Source of the DNA: Proteobacteria bacterium DTSAM18
Lineage (GTDB): Bacteria; Myxococcota_A; UBA796; GCA-2862545
DNA: 64,000 bases
NCBI GenBank assembly: GCA_028767165.1
Contig: JARACJ010000012.1
Location: forward strand, 1 to 64,000
Direction of reading: 5' to 3'
The translations under genes were made by a program, and so were the position numbers. Shown piece after piece: positions 9,201 to 17,231 of this stretch; positions within the stretch are counted from its first letter, which is position 1, and every line of letters starts with the position of its first letter. The notes under the pieces were generated by a model. That model ran no database searches. It saw nothing but the letters and a program-made list of their open reading frames with translations, and had not been told where the DNA came from.

Positions 9201-9424
9201 GTCCAGTAGCGGGGGACGATGTCCTTGAGGGAGGACGCCACGAGGTGGCCGTAGTGGGGCAGGCCGGTGGCGAACGGAGGGCCGTCGTAGAAGGTGTAGG
9301 CCGTGCTCTCGTCGCGTTGCTCGACCGACCGCTCGAAGGCGTTGATCTCATCCCACAGCTTCAGGATGGAGGCTTCGAGATCGGGGAAGTGGACGGAGGA
9401 CGTGATCGGCTTGAAGGCGGCCAT
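6281..9424 (-). CDS. ileS: Isoleucine-tRNA ligase, type 2
   Basis: A 1,047-residue class I aminoacyl-tRNA synthetase that charges tRNA-Ile with isoleucine in the cytoplasm. The HIGH-type motif is HYGH (residues 57-60) followed by GWDTHGLPIE. The KMSKS loop is intact at residues 592-596 (DGSKMSKSKQN). Two Cys pairs (CGDCGHEEC and CGTCG) in the middle region could bind zinc. The HYGH start, GWDTHGLP and overall length match the eukaryote-like IleRS2 class, which is generally insensitive to mupirocin. The ATG at 9424 follows AGGAG with good spacing. It appears monocistronic, with hairpins on both sides. Confidence 0.97.
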   Translation of the reverse strand: MAAFKPITSSVHFPDLEASILKLWDEINAFERSVEQRDESTAYTFYDGPPFATGLPHYGHLVASSLKDIVPRYWTMRGHRVERRFGWDTHGLPIEMDTEKKLGLSGPSSIREYGVDKFNEACRSGVLRYTEQWRETVRRLGRWVDFDNDYKTMDLDFMESVWWVFGQLWDKGLVYEDYRVMPYSWRLATSLSNFEAGLDYRDVQDPALTVKMPTTDGRFTLLIWTTTPWTLPSNLAIAVGEDIDYVQATVEGDDTVYIVAKALLKKVLGKKAKVLGAMKGSELVGLRYAPLFDYFADHDNAFQVITADHVTTESGTGLVHMAPDFGEEDFNACRDMGIRVLDPVDDEGNFRPVIADFAGRNIKEADPDIIKHLKDAGRIFKHETLQHSYPFCWRSGTPLIYRAVPARFIKVTAIRERMAEHNKTIHWVPDQVGHKRFGNWIENARDWNISRNRFWGTPIPVWVCGDCGHEECISSKDQLEERTGAAIDDIHPHFIDHLPITCGTCGGESKRITDVFDCWFESGSMPYAQNHYPFENKASFEGNFPAQFIAEGLDQTRGWFYTLLILSTALFDKPPFENVIVNGMVLAEDGSKMSKSKQNYPPVSEVLDAFGADALRAYLINSPIVRAEPLRFAKDGVKDVVRTVLLPLRNAWSFFVQYANVDGWTPTAGFEGIDTPAPADRPELDRWILSVLQSLIRDVNTQMEGYYLYKVVPPMVGFIDDLTNWYIRRSRRRFWRAADSDEALADKAAAYATLYEVLTTFAQVIAPVLPFLTEAMYQNLVVQPGAAEHDSIHLTDYPEVDEALIDETLETEVALSRTIVKLGRFLREKHKLKTRQPLAKLVVVHHEKVALDAVNDHADILMGELNVKEVAARTDGDELATLQFKPNFATLGRRLGKRMKEAAGVIAGFTSADWTTLQNGGTIEVAGEAIGVDDVLVTRQPKGDVVIATEGPLTVALDTVLTDALVAEGLVREVISRIQRARKEADFEVTDRIEVTLRSEEQSLYSALEAHRDWIAEEVLATKVELEVEPGEESANGLAYGLSVRKA

Positions 9425-9500
9425 GGACTTCTCCTGCGACAGGCTCTTTGCACGGGCTGGCGCTCGGCGGGCCTGTATCACGAAGCCCCACGATGCACAG

Positions 9501-9536
9501 GGCGCCGGGCCCCCACCTTCATGGGAGCCCGGCGCC
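9501..9536 (-). terminator. Hairpin downstream of the small lipoprotein gene
   Basis: A ten-base perfect stem GGCGCCGGGC/GCCCGGCGCC (9501-9510 with 9527-9536) lies 30 bases after the stop of the minus-strand gene at 9566. There is no clear T-run after it, so it may act with Rho or as a processing or stability element. Confidence 0.5.
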
Positions 9537-9565
9537 GTGGGATCCGTGACCTCGAGCCAGGGCGA

Positions 9566-10030
9566 CTAGCGGGAGGTGAAGAGGATCTGCCCACCCGTGG
9601 CCTGGAACATGTCGCCGTTCCACACATCGCACAGCAGCGTGTCGCCGTCGTCGCCCTCGGAGCAGTCCAACCCCAGATCGATGAGCTGGCCGTCGACGCT
9701 CAGGGGAATCCGCACGACGCCGGCGCCGTTGGACTCGCCGGTGCCGAACAGGTCGTACACGTAGGTGTAGGGCTCGGCGAAGTCCGGGGAGACGAGGGTG
9801 TAGACCACCGAGAACGTCGCCAGCAGATCCGGCTCGATGGTCAGGTAGATCTGGCTCGTGTAGGTGATGTCGCCCAGGCTCGACACATAGGGGATCGGGA
9901 AGTCCTGGCCGTCGAGCTCCATGGACACCCCGGCCCACTCGCCCTGGGCGAAGTGTCCGTTGCAACCTGTGGCTGACAGCAGCAGCCCCGCCGCGGAGGC
10001 GGTGGGAATCGTGAAGGTCCGGCTCGGCAT
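9566..10030 (-). CDS. Hypothetical lipoprotein
   Basis: 154 residues, not recognised. The N-terminus is a lipoprotein signal with Cys23 in LLLSATGCNG. The mature part is acidic, rich in beta-forming residues, and contains two further Cys (in LDCSEGDDGD and LLCDVW) that could form a disulfide. The ATG at 10030 has GCGGAGGA upstream. It is transcribed divergently from the sulfotransferase gene across 197 bases. It is probably an outer-membrane-anchored periplasmic protein of unknown role. Confidence 0.8.
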   Translation of the reverse strand: MPSRTFTIPTASAAGLLLSATGCNGHFAQGEWAGVSMELDGQDFPIPYVSSLGDITYTSQIYLTIEPDLLATFSVVYTLVSPDFAEPYTYVYDLFGTGESNGAGVVRIPLSVDGQLIDLGLDCSEGDDGDTLLCDVWNGDMFQATGGQILFTSR

Positions 10031-10227
10031 GGCAATCCTCCGCAAGATGATCTCGCAGGGTTCCTTCGCGGTACCAGGTGGCCACTGCACCCCTTGATGG
10101 CCTCCTACGCGCCATCTCGATGCGTACGATCCGGCGCTCGAAGGGCGACCGACGCGACCGAGGGCGGTTGGTGCACAGCGAGGGCCGGGCCCGTCCGACC
10201 AGTGGGAACACCTCACGGGAGAGCCCC

Positions 10228-11094
10228 ATGATCCTCGTCACCGGCACCAAGCGCTCCGGAACCTCCATGTGGATGCAGATCCTCAAGGCCGCCGGCCTGC
10301 CCATCATCGGAGAGGCGTTCTCCAGCGTCTGGGGCGACTCCATCCGCGACGCCAACCCCGAGGGCTTCTACGAGTCGGTGTTCCGGCAGGGCATCTTCTT
10401 CGCCACCAACCCCGATCCCCGCACCGGCCGCTTCCTGCACCCCACACAGGCCAAGGCGATGGTCTGCAAGGTGTTCATCCCCGGCCTCGTGCGCACCGAC
10501 TACGCCTACATCGGCCGCGTGGTGGCCACGATGCGGCACCACAAGGACTACCACCACTCGCTGCAGCGCCTGTACGCCATGGAGGACACCTGGCTCGGCA
10601 GCCAGGAGAACGGGGAGGCCCGCCTGGCCAGGGCCCGCGACCTGCGCTCGAAGCTGCCCCCCGAGGTGGAGTGGTGGTTCGAGAACTACGACCTCATCCG
10701 CGACGTGGCCGTGCGCCGCTACCCCATCAACCTGTGCACCTACGATCGGCTGCTCACCGACCCGCAGGCGATGATCACCAAGGTGCTCGGCTGGATCGGC
10801 GCCGGCGACGTGAACGCCGCCTGTGAGGCCGTCAAGCCCTCGCTCAAGCACCACACGCGCCCACCCATCGACGACTGCGCCCTCACGCCCGCCCAGGAGC
10901 AGGTGTGCGAGGACCTGTTCGCCGCCATCCACGAGACCAGCACCCTCACGAACAGCCTGCTGGCCCGCCTGAACGAGATGCAGGACGAGATGGTGGGCAT
11001 CTGGGGCAAGCCCAGCCGCGACCGGATGCGCGAAGACGTGGAGGAGGCCTCCACGCCGAGGGCGGTGCCGGAGAAGACCGCCGTCCCCGTGTGA
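10228..11094 (+). CDS. Sulfotransferase-like P-loop protein
   Basis: 288 residues. The N-terminus MILVTGTKRSGTSMW is the 5'-phosphosulfate-binding loop of PAPS-dependent sulfotransferases (P-loop variant GTKRSGTS). The 3'-phosphate-binding region is less obvious, but the segment RRYPINLCTYDRLLTDPQ at ~165-185 fits the conserved region where family members contact PAPS. The acceptor is unknown. The ATG at 10228 follows GGGAGAG and places the P-loop at the very start, as in the family; the frame extends upstream without support. The C-terminal ~30 residues are charged and probably disordered. Confidence 0.8.
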   Translation: MILVTGTKRSGTSMWMQILKAAGLPIIGEAFSSVWGDSIRDANPEGFYESVFRQGIFFATNPDPRTGRFLHPTQAKAMVCKVFIPGLVRTDYAYIGRVVATMRHHKDYHHSLQRLYAMEDTWLGSQENGEARLARARDLRSKLPPEVEWWFENYDLIRDVAVRRYPINLCTYDRLLTDPQAMITKVLGWIGAGDVNAACEAVKPSLKHHTRPPIDDCALTPAQEQVCEDLFAAIHETSTLTNSLLARLNEMQDEMVGIWGKPSRDRMREDVEEASTPRAVPEKTAVPV

Positions 11095-11165
11095 ACGAGC
11101 GCACGCGGCCGCCCACGGCGTCTCGCCCCAACCACGCCGACCCGCCACAGCCCAAGAAAAGCGAA

Positions 11166-11187
11166 AGCAATCCCAGAGGGGATTGCT
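11166..11187 (+). terminator. Hairpin after the sulfotransferase gene
   Basis: AGCAATCCC and GGGATTGCT form a perfect nine-base stem with a short AGAG loop, 70 bases after the sulfotransferase stop. An A-rich stretch precedes it. The poly-T tail is weak. Confidence 0.5.
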
Positions 11188-11282
11188 CAGGCCGGTACAC
11201 GAGGGGATCGTCGTTCCGGCGCGGGTCGGGGGTAGGAGCAAGGGAGAGGCCGTACCTCTGTACGGCCCGACCGAAGCGACGC

Positions 11283-11304
11283 CGCCCCGGACCGTGCCGG
11301 GGCG
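11283..11304 (-). terminator. Hairpin after the acidic lipoprotein gene
   Basis: CGCCCCGG/CCGGGGCG form an eight-base perfect stem with a six-base loop, 17 bases beyond the stop of the minus-strand gene at 11321. No T-run is visible. Confidence 0.5.
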
Positions 11305-11320
11305 ACGAGACCCGTCTACC

Positions 11321-12136
11321 CTACAGGTCGCCCTCGTTGTCGTAGTGATCGTAGGACTCGAGGTTGCCGTTGGAGGGACCGTAGTAGGTCAGCTCGACGT
11401 TCATCTTGTAGGTGCCGGACCCACCGAACTTCAGCATGCAGTCGGCGCCCTCACACTCCTCGGCGGAGTAGTTGTTGTAGGGGTAGTAGCCGTAGTCGTC
11501 GTGGTCGATCAGGTAGTAGTCCAGGTACCAGCTGTTGATGTAGGAACCGTAGCGGTCGACGACCTCGGTGTCCCACATGTCCGTCTCACGGATGGTGGTG
11601 AAGTTCATGGAGCTCTGGACCATCTCGCCCATGCCGAACCCGAACTCGTCGAAGGTCAGGGTCATGGTCTGGGTCTCGCGCCACTCCTGGGCGAGCTCGT
11701 AGACGTAGCCGCCCTCGTGACGGTCGGCGTCCATGCTGTTCTCGAAGCGCTCGAGCTCGAAGGTGACGCCACCCTCGGACTCCTCACCGAAGATGATGGT
11801 GTCTTCCATCAGCAGGAAGGGACGGGCGCCGTCGGTGCCGATCTCGACGAAGAACCACTCGTCGTTGTTGTCCCAGGTGTTCTCGTAGGTCCAGGGGGAC
11901 TCCACGGGCTCGCTGACGTTCTGGACGCACTTGTAGTCGATGAAGTTCTCCTGGCACTCGGGCGTGTACCTGCCGTCGTCGCCTTCATGGAAGGTGAGGA
12001 CGTACAGGCCAGAAGGAATGTTCTCGAAGGCATCGGCCTCGACCATGCCGGTGTCGGCGGTCTCGATGGGGTTCTCGATCTCGGGATCGGCGCAGCCGAT
12101 CAGGGCGAGGGACGCCCACAGGTACCTGGTGTTCAT
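11321..12136 (-). CDS. Hypothetical acidic, Tyr-rich lipoprotein
   Basis: 271 residues, not recognised. A lipoprotein signal ends at Cys15 (LALIGCAD), followed by an acidic Glu/Asp-rich linker with a TADTG motif. The mature protein is very rich in Tyr, Asp, Glu and Trp, with Cys pairs near PECQENF and YKCVQN and near EECEGADC. It is strongly acidic, as expected for a surface or periplasmic protein, possibly metal-binding. The ATG at 12136 is preceded by GGAGGAG. It is divergent from the DUF3604 gene. Confidence 0.82.
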   Translation of the reverse strand: MNTRYLWASLALIGCADPEIENPIETADTGMVEADAFENIPSGLYVLTFHEGDDGRYTPECQENFIDYKCVQNVSEPVESPWTYENTWDNNDEWFFVEIGTDGARPFLLMEDTIIFGEESEGGVTFELERFENSMDADRHEGGYVYELAQEWRETQTMTLTFDEFGFGMGEMVQSSMNFTTIRETDMWDTEVVDRYGSYINSWYLDYYLIDHDDYGYYPYNNYSAEECEGADCMLKFGGSGTYKMNVELTYYGPSNGNLESYDHYDNEGDL

Positions 12137-12447
12137 GACTCCTCCAATGCCGGGCGCAAATGGGGGGCACCCGACTGGCGGCAGTCTGTAACGAAAAGTT
12201 TCCGCGTGTCGACCGCTAGAGGATCAGTACCGGGAAAATACGGACATGAAATCGACTCAAGCGGCCATGACGAGCCGTCTGACGGATATCCCACACGCCT
12301 CCCGGTTCGCCTGACCGAAAGAACTTCTCGGCGTGCGCCCGGATGTCAGCGCCGTCCCGATTCCCTCGTCGGCAGGGATCGGCATCGAGTGCTCGGGACG
12401 GGCGCCGAAGAGGTCACGGCACGATACCCTCGCCCGAGGACGGCACC
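12137..12447. other. Intergenic region between divergent lipoprotein and DUF3604 genes
   Basis: 311 bases without a gene. It is less GC-rich than its surroundings (around 12185-12260), as expected for back-to-back promoters. I see no convincing -35/-10 pair, sigma-54 site or long inverted repeat. Confidence 0.6.
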
Positions 12448-14325
12448 ATGAACCGCCTTCTGCTTCCCACGAGCCTTCTCCTGACCCTCCTGGCGTGCAC
12501 GCCCAGGCCCGCACCGGAGCCCGAGCAAGCCCCGGCTCCCGAGATCAAGCAGGACGAGGCGGCGCCCTCCGCGGCCGACGTGCAGGTCCATCCGAACAAC
12601 GAGGCCTTCTTCGGCAACTTCCACGTGCACACCAGCTGGTCGTTCGACGCCTACACCAACGGCAGCGTCACCACCCCGGACGATGCCTTCCGCTGGGCCA
12701 AGGGCGAGGCCATCCGCGCCTCCGCCGACGGGGGCGAGCTGAAGGTCGAGACGCCCCTGGACTGGTACGTGGTCTCCGATCACGCCGAGTACCTCGGCGT
12801 CTTCAAGCAGATGGAGGATCCGGACAGCCCCTTCTCCAAGCTTGCCATCGCCCAGAGGATCACCTCCGACGACGACACCGTGGCCTTCGCCGCGTTCAGC
12901 GAGGTGCTCGACAAGATGAACGAGAACGAGGCGATCCCGGAGCTGGTGGACCCTGCGCTGTCCACCACCATCTGGAAGGACGTCGTGCGCATCGCCGAGG
13001 AACACAACCAGCCCGGCCGCTTCACCGCCTTTCCCGGCTTCGAGTGGACCAGCGCTCCCGGTGAACGCAACCTGCACCGGGTGGTCATCTTCAAGGACCA
13101 GACCGGCGTGCCCGACCTGCCCTTCTCCTCCTTCGACTCCAACAAGCCCGAGGAGCTGTGGCGGTGGATGGACGCCACCCGCCAGGGCGGCGCCTCGCTG
13201 CTGGCGGTGGCCCACAACGGCAACGCCAGCGAGGGCCTGATGTTCCCGGTCGACAAGAGCTTCGGCGGCTCCAGCCTCGACGCGGCCTACGCCGATGCCC
13301 GCACCCGCAACGAGCCCGTGTACGAGGTCACGCAGATCAAGGGCACCTCGGAGACCCACCCCACGCTCAGCCCCAACGACGAGTTCGCGAACTTCGAGCT
13401 GTGGCAGTACACCCTGTCGGCCAACGCCAACCCGTCCACCGTGGAGAAGGGCGGGTACGCCCGCGAGGCCCTCATCCGCGGACTCGCCCTGGACGCCGCC
13501 GGGCAGGGCAACCCGTTCAAGTTCGGTCTCATCGGTGACTCCGACACCCACAACTCCGCGTCGACCCCCGAAGAGGACAACTACACCGGCAAGTTCGCCA
13601 TCGAGTGGAGCCCCGAGGTCCGCAAGCAGACCGAGGAGGACCTCCCGCCCAAGAACGCCCTGCAGATGAAGCGCTTCAGCTCCGGAGGCCTCGCCGGCGT
13701 GTGGGCCCGCTCGAACACCCGCGACGCCCTCTTCGAGAGCATCCAGCGCAAGGAGACCTTCGCGACGACGGGCCCCCGGATCAAGGTACGCACCTTCGCC
13801 GGCTGGGACTTCGACGCACAGACCATGAGCGGCGACGGCTGGATCGAGACCGCCTACGCCGGCGGTGTGCCCATGGGCGGCGACCTGTCCAGCGCACCGG
13901 AAGGCAAGTCCCCCACCCTGCTCATCATGGCCATGGCCGAGCCCGGCGGCGCCCACCTCGACCGCATCCAGGTGATCAAGGGCTGGGTGCAGGACGGCAA
14001 GCCGATGGAGCAGATCCACGACGTGGCGCTGTCCGGCGATCGCACGGTGGCAGAGGACGGCTCGGTGCCGCCCGTGGGCAACACGGTCGACGTGGCCAAC
14101 GCGTCCTACACCAACGACATCGGGGCACCCCAGCTCAGCGCGGTGTGGACCGACCCCGACTTCGACGCCAGCCAGCACGCCCTGTACTACGTGCGGGTGC
14201 TGCAGATCCCCACGCCTCGCTGGTCCACCTACGACGCGAAGCGCCTCGGTGACGCGCCGTCCGACGAGGTCCCGACCAGCATCCAGGAGCGCGCCTGGAC
14301 GAGCCCCATCTGGTACACGCCCTGA
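12448..14325 (+). CDS. DUF3604 domain lipoprotein (PHP-like)
   Basis: 625 residues. The lipoprotein signal ends at Cys17 (LLTLLACTPR), followed by a Pro/Glu linker. The body is a full DUF3604 protein. It begins with the PHP-type metal motif NFHVHTSWSFD (His59, His61), continues with VVSDHAEYLG, and has later metal-ligand candidates in VAHNGNASEG and IGDSDTHN. The metal sites suggest a phosphoesterase-like hydrolase, but no substrate is known. The ATG at 12448 has GAGGA upstream and gives a complete signal peptide. The gene appears monocistronic; the AgmX-type gene converges on it seven bases away. Confidence 0.9.
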   Translation: MNRLLLPTSLLLTLLACTPRPAPEPEQAPAPEIKQDEAAPSAADVQVHPNNEAFFGNFHVHTSWSFDAYTNGSVTTPDDAFRWAKGEAIRASADGGELKVETPLDWYVVSDHAEYLGVFKQMEDPDSPFSKLAIAQRITSDDDTVAFAAFSEVLDKMNENEAIPELVDPALSTTIWKDVVRIAEEHNQPGRFTAFPGFEWTSAPGERNLHRVVIFKDQTGVPDLPFSSFDSNKPEELWRWMDATRQGGASLLAVAHNGNASEGLMFPVDKSFGGSSLDAAYADARTRNEPVYEVTQIKGTSETHPTLSPNDEFANFELWQYTLSANANPSTVEKGGYAREALIRGLALDAAGQGNPFKFGLIGDSDTHNSASTPEEDNYTGKFAIEWSPEVRKQTEEDLPPKNALQMKRFSSGGLAGVWARSNTRDALFESIQRKETFATTGPRIKVRTFAGWDFDAQTMSGDGWIETAYAGGVPMGGDLSSAPEGKSPTLLIMAMAEPGGAHLDRIQVIKGWVQDGKPMEQIHDVALSGDRTVAEDGSVPPVGNTVDVANASYTNDIGAPQLSAVWTDPDFDASQHALYYVRVLQIPTPRWSTYDAKRLGDAPSDEVPTSIQERAWTSPIWYTP

Positions 14326-14331
14326 CGCCCG

Positions 14332-14838
14332 TCACTTCACCCCGAAGCGGAACGGGTGGAACACCTCCTGGTGCTCCCCCGATCCCTCGAACCGCAGCTG
14401 GCGCACCACCGACGCCACGCAGCACCCGAACGCCCCCACGCCCGTGGAGTTCTCCACGGGCACGGCGGCGATGACGTGCCCTTCCGGATCCACGACGAAC
14501 CGGAACCGCATCTCCCCCTTGAGCCCCGGCCATGCCTGGCGGGCGGCGTCGTAGCAGGTCTGGATGTCCCCCGCCTGGGCCCTCACGATGCGGTCGACCT
14601 CCTCACGGGAGATGGTCGAGCCGTCGCCCATCGCCCCTTCCCCAAGGCCCCACACGTCGGCGTGGGCCTGGAAGCCGTTCGCGTCGCGCTCGATCTGGTT
14701 GCAGGCATCAGACACCGCCGTCTGGTACAGCAGCCGCATCTCGTTGATGCTCGGTCCTTCGTCGTCCTGGGCGAAGGCCAACGCCGCCAGGGCAGCCAGT
14801 CCCCCCAGGAGCCATGCGCCTCGTCGCACGTTGGCCAT
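14332..14838 (-). CDS. AgmX/PglI C-terminal domain protein
   Basis: 168 residues with a signal peptide or anchor at residues 8-24 (ending AFAQDD). The C-terminal half (~88-168) matches the AgmX/PglI C-terminal domain, a TonB-C-like fold: IQTCYDAARQAWPGLKG, RFRFVVDPEGHV, GCCVASVVRQLRF, with conserved Cys95 and Cys139/140 probably forming a disulfide. In myxobacteria this domain occurs in gliding and adventurous-motility proteins and in many energy-coupled envelope proteins. GGAGGG and GGGGGA lie upstream of the ATG at 14838. Its start is 137 bases from the divergent kinase gene, so shared control is possible. Confidence 0.85.
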   Translation of the reverse strand: MANVRRGAWLLGGLAALAALAFAQDDEGPSINEMRLLYQTAVSDACNQIERDANGFQAHADVWGLGEGAMGDGSTISREEVDRIVRAQAGDIQTCYDAARQAWPGLKGEMRFRFVVDPEGHVIAAVPVENSTGVGAFGCCVASVVRQLRFEGSGEHQEVFHPFRFGVK

Positions 14839-14974
14839 GGGTCCCCCTTTCCCTCCGGGATCGACATCCAGGCCCTCGAGGAGCAGGGTCCTTCGCAGTG
14901 CCCCTGACGCTTCAATGCCCCGACAGCCCCCCACCTGTGCTCCGATGGGGAGGTTCGAAGGTGGGGGGTGCGGG

Positions 14975-17227
14975 ATGTGGAAGGCCGGGGAGGTCCTGAA
15001 GGAGCGCTACGAGGTCATCGGGGAGCTCGGTCGAGGCGGCCAGGGCGTGGTGCTGCTGGTGCACGACCGCCTGCGGGACCAGCGGGTGGCGATGAAGATC
15101 CTCCTCACGCCCCGTGACGACACGGATCAGCTCCGCCGCCTGCGCCGTGAGGTCGACCTCCTCACGCGCATCCGCCACCCGGGCGTGGTCCCCATCCACG
15201 ACATCGTCTCCCTGCCCCACCACCTCGCGGTGACCATGCCGTGGATCGAGGGCACGAGCCTGGCCGACGAGGTCGACGGCAGCGGTCCCCTGCATCCGGA
15301 GCGTGTGGCACGCCTGGCGAGAGGCCTCACGGAGGTCCTCACGGAGGCTCACCGGCAGGGTGTCGTCCATGGCGACCTCACCCCTCGGAACGTGCTCCTC
15401 CCCCCGGAGGGCGCGGCACGGCTCACCGACTTCGGGATGGCCCGCCAGCTGCAGGACGACCCCACCCGCGTGGGGGGCACCCTCGGGTTCCTCGCGCCGG
15501 AGCGGCTGGAGGGCGGCCTGCCGGACATGGCCGCCGACGTGTACGCCCTCGGTGCCGTGCTGTGGTTCGCGGCCACGGGACAGACCGTGCCCGTGCGGCT
15601 GTGGGGACAACCCGACAGGCTGAGGGCGCAGCTCACGGACCGTGCGGACCTCCCCGAGGCCCTGTGCGCGTGGATGCTCGCGGCCCTCTCCCCCGATCCG
15701 GACCAGCGCCCGCCCCTCATCGGCGCATGGCAGCAGGCGCAGCGAGACCAGTCCCCCACCGTGAGCCCGCCGGCCCCTCGCCCCTCACGCCCTCTCCGGC
15801 TCGTGGGCTGGTGGGTCCTCATCCGCTCCGAGGACCCGGGCCTCGGCTACCTGCCCGAGCTCGAGCGTCCCGAGCGCTTCCACCCCTTCCGGCTCGCCCG
15901 GCACCGCGACCTGAAGGCCCACAACCCGCTCCTGAGCCGCTGGCTCCGCGGTCCCATCGGCCGGCAGCTCCGGCTCGCGGGCGCCCACCCCGGACGCAGC
16001 GGCGCCGACGACCACAGTGGCCTGCTCGTCCTCGCAGCGGGTCTGTCCCGGCGGCGGGCCCTGCGGTTGGCCGAGGCCGTCGCGTCCCGGGGCGTCATCG
16101 CCGCCTGCGTGCCGGGACGCACCCTCGCGCTGCACCTGTCGGGCGACGCCGACGACACCTCCCACCGGGTGGTCGCCTGGATCCCACCCCACCTCACGGG
16201 GGACGACGCCGCCGATCTTCCCGTGAGTCGCCCTCACGTGGGCCTGGGCATGGTCTTCGGGGCCCTGGCCTCCGTCCCGGTCGCGCTGCTCGCCTCCGCC
16301 GGACTCGCCTTCCACCTGGGCACCCCCCTGCCCTCCTTCGCCATGGCCGGACTGCTCACGCTGCTGTGGGCCTCGGGCCTGCGGGGCCTTCGCTCGATGT
16401 CCGTCGTCGCCCGCTGGACCCTCGCTGCGGCGGCCGTCACGGCGGCGGGGCCCTGGATCAACCCGTTCTGGCACCACGGCCTCGTGCTCACGGTCCTCGG
16501 ATGGCTCGCGGGCCTCGCCCTGATGTCCATGTGGGTCCTGCGGCCCCGTGAGGTGCCCCGCACGATGGCCCTCACGGACCTCCTCTCCACCCACGACACC
16601 CACACGCCCCTGCCCATCCTGTTCCACGGCAACCACCGCCATCCGCTGCCGGCACTGCCCACGCCGACGGCCCGTCCCGCCGCCGTCGCCGAGCCGACGG
16701 TGCCCGAGTCCGCCGCCATGGCCGCCGTCCGCCGCGCGGGATCGGCACTGCAGCGCGCCGTGCAGGCCCTGCGCGGCCACGACACGCTGCCCTCCGTCGC
16801 CGTCCAGGAGCTCGAGCAGCAGCTCCAGCGCCTGCGCACCCACCTGCGGCAGGTCTCCGACGCCCTCCTGGCCGACCCCGTGGACCTGCAGGGCAGGCTA
16901 CGCGCCGCCGAGGCACGCCTGCGCTCCCTGACTCGACGTGAGGCAGGCCTCACGCACCTGCCCGAGAGCCACCCCGACCGCATCGGGCTGGCCTCCGAGC
17001 GCCTGGAGGCCAGGGCCACGCTGGCCGACCTGCAGGCCCGCTGGTCCGTGCACCAGCGGCAGCTCGGGCGCCTGCTGGCCATCCAGGCAGCCGCCGAGGA
17101 CATCCGCGACAGGCTCACGGGTCCCCACGCCCGCACCACCAGCCTTCCGGATCTGCTGCGCCGCCTCGAGCACGACACCCGGGCGGCGCTGAAGGCCCAG
17201 CATCAGGCCCTGCAGGAGAACGGCTGA
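14975..17227 (+). CDS. Membrane Ser/Thr protein kinase with C-terminal coiled coil
   Basis: 750 residues. Residues ~12-250 form a Hanks-type kinase: glycine loop GELGRGGQG, Lys41 in VAMKIL, catalytic loop HGDLTPRN (Asp134, Asn139), DFG at 152-154 and APE-like LAPERL. The catalytic loop is HGD rather than HRD, so it is a non-RD kinase that may not need activation-loop phosphorylation. After a Pro-rich linker and a ~150-residue uncharacterised domain come four or five hydrophobic segments (~420-530), then a long Leu/Gln/Arg coiled coil to the end. It is probably an inner-membrane signalling kinase. The ATG at 14975 follows GGGGGG; an ATG at 14945 would add ten residues. Convergent with the M16 gene. 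Confidence 0.9.
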   Translation: MWKAGEVLKERYEVIGELGRGGQGVVLLVHDRLRDQRVAMKILLTPRDDTDQLRRLRREVDLLTRIRHPGVVPIHDIVSLPHHLAVTMPWIEGTSLADEVDGSGPLHPERVARLARGLTEVLTEAHRQGVVHGDLTPRNVLLPPEGAARLTDFGMARQLQDDPTRVGGTLGFLAPERLEGGLPDMAADVYALGAVLWFAATGQTVPVRLWGQPDRLRAQLTDRADLPEALCAWMLAALSPDPDQRPPLIGAWQQAQRDQSPTVSPPAPRPSRPLRLVGWWVLIRSEDPGLGYLPELERPERFHPFRLARHRDLKAHNPLLSRWLRGPIGRQLRLAGAHPGRSGADDHSGLLVLAAGLSRRRALRLAEAVASRGVIAACVPGRTLALHLSGDADDTSHRVVAWIPPHLTGDDAADLPVSRPHVGLGMVFGALASVPVALLASAGLAFHLGTPLPSFAMAGLLTLLWASGLRGLRSMSVVARWTLAAAAVTAAGPWINPFWHHGLVLTVLGWLAGLALMSMWVLRPREVPRTMALTDLLSTHDTHTPLPILFHGNHRHPLPALPTPTARPAAVAEPTVPESAAMAAVRRAGSALQRAVQALRGHDTLPSVAVQELEQQLQRLRTHLRQVSDALLADPVDLQGRLRAAEARLRSLTRREAGLTHLPESHPDRIGLASERLEARATLADLQARWSVHQRQLGRLLAIQAAAEDIRDRLTGPHARTTSLPDLLRRLEHDTRAALKAQHQALQENG

Positions 17228-17231
17228 GGGC

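Noticed and set aside
5858-9976. Long plus-strand open frame of 1,372 codons
   Set aside because: It runs antisense to ileS and the hydrolase gene, lacks a start signal and known motifs, and arises from GC-rich third positions of the true genes.
12137-12447. Search for tRNA or other RNA genes in intergenic regions
   Set aside because: No cloverleaf or GGTTCRANYC-like T-loop was found in this or the other long gaps.
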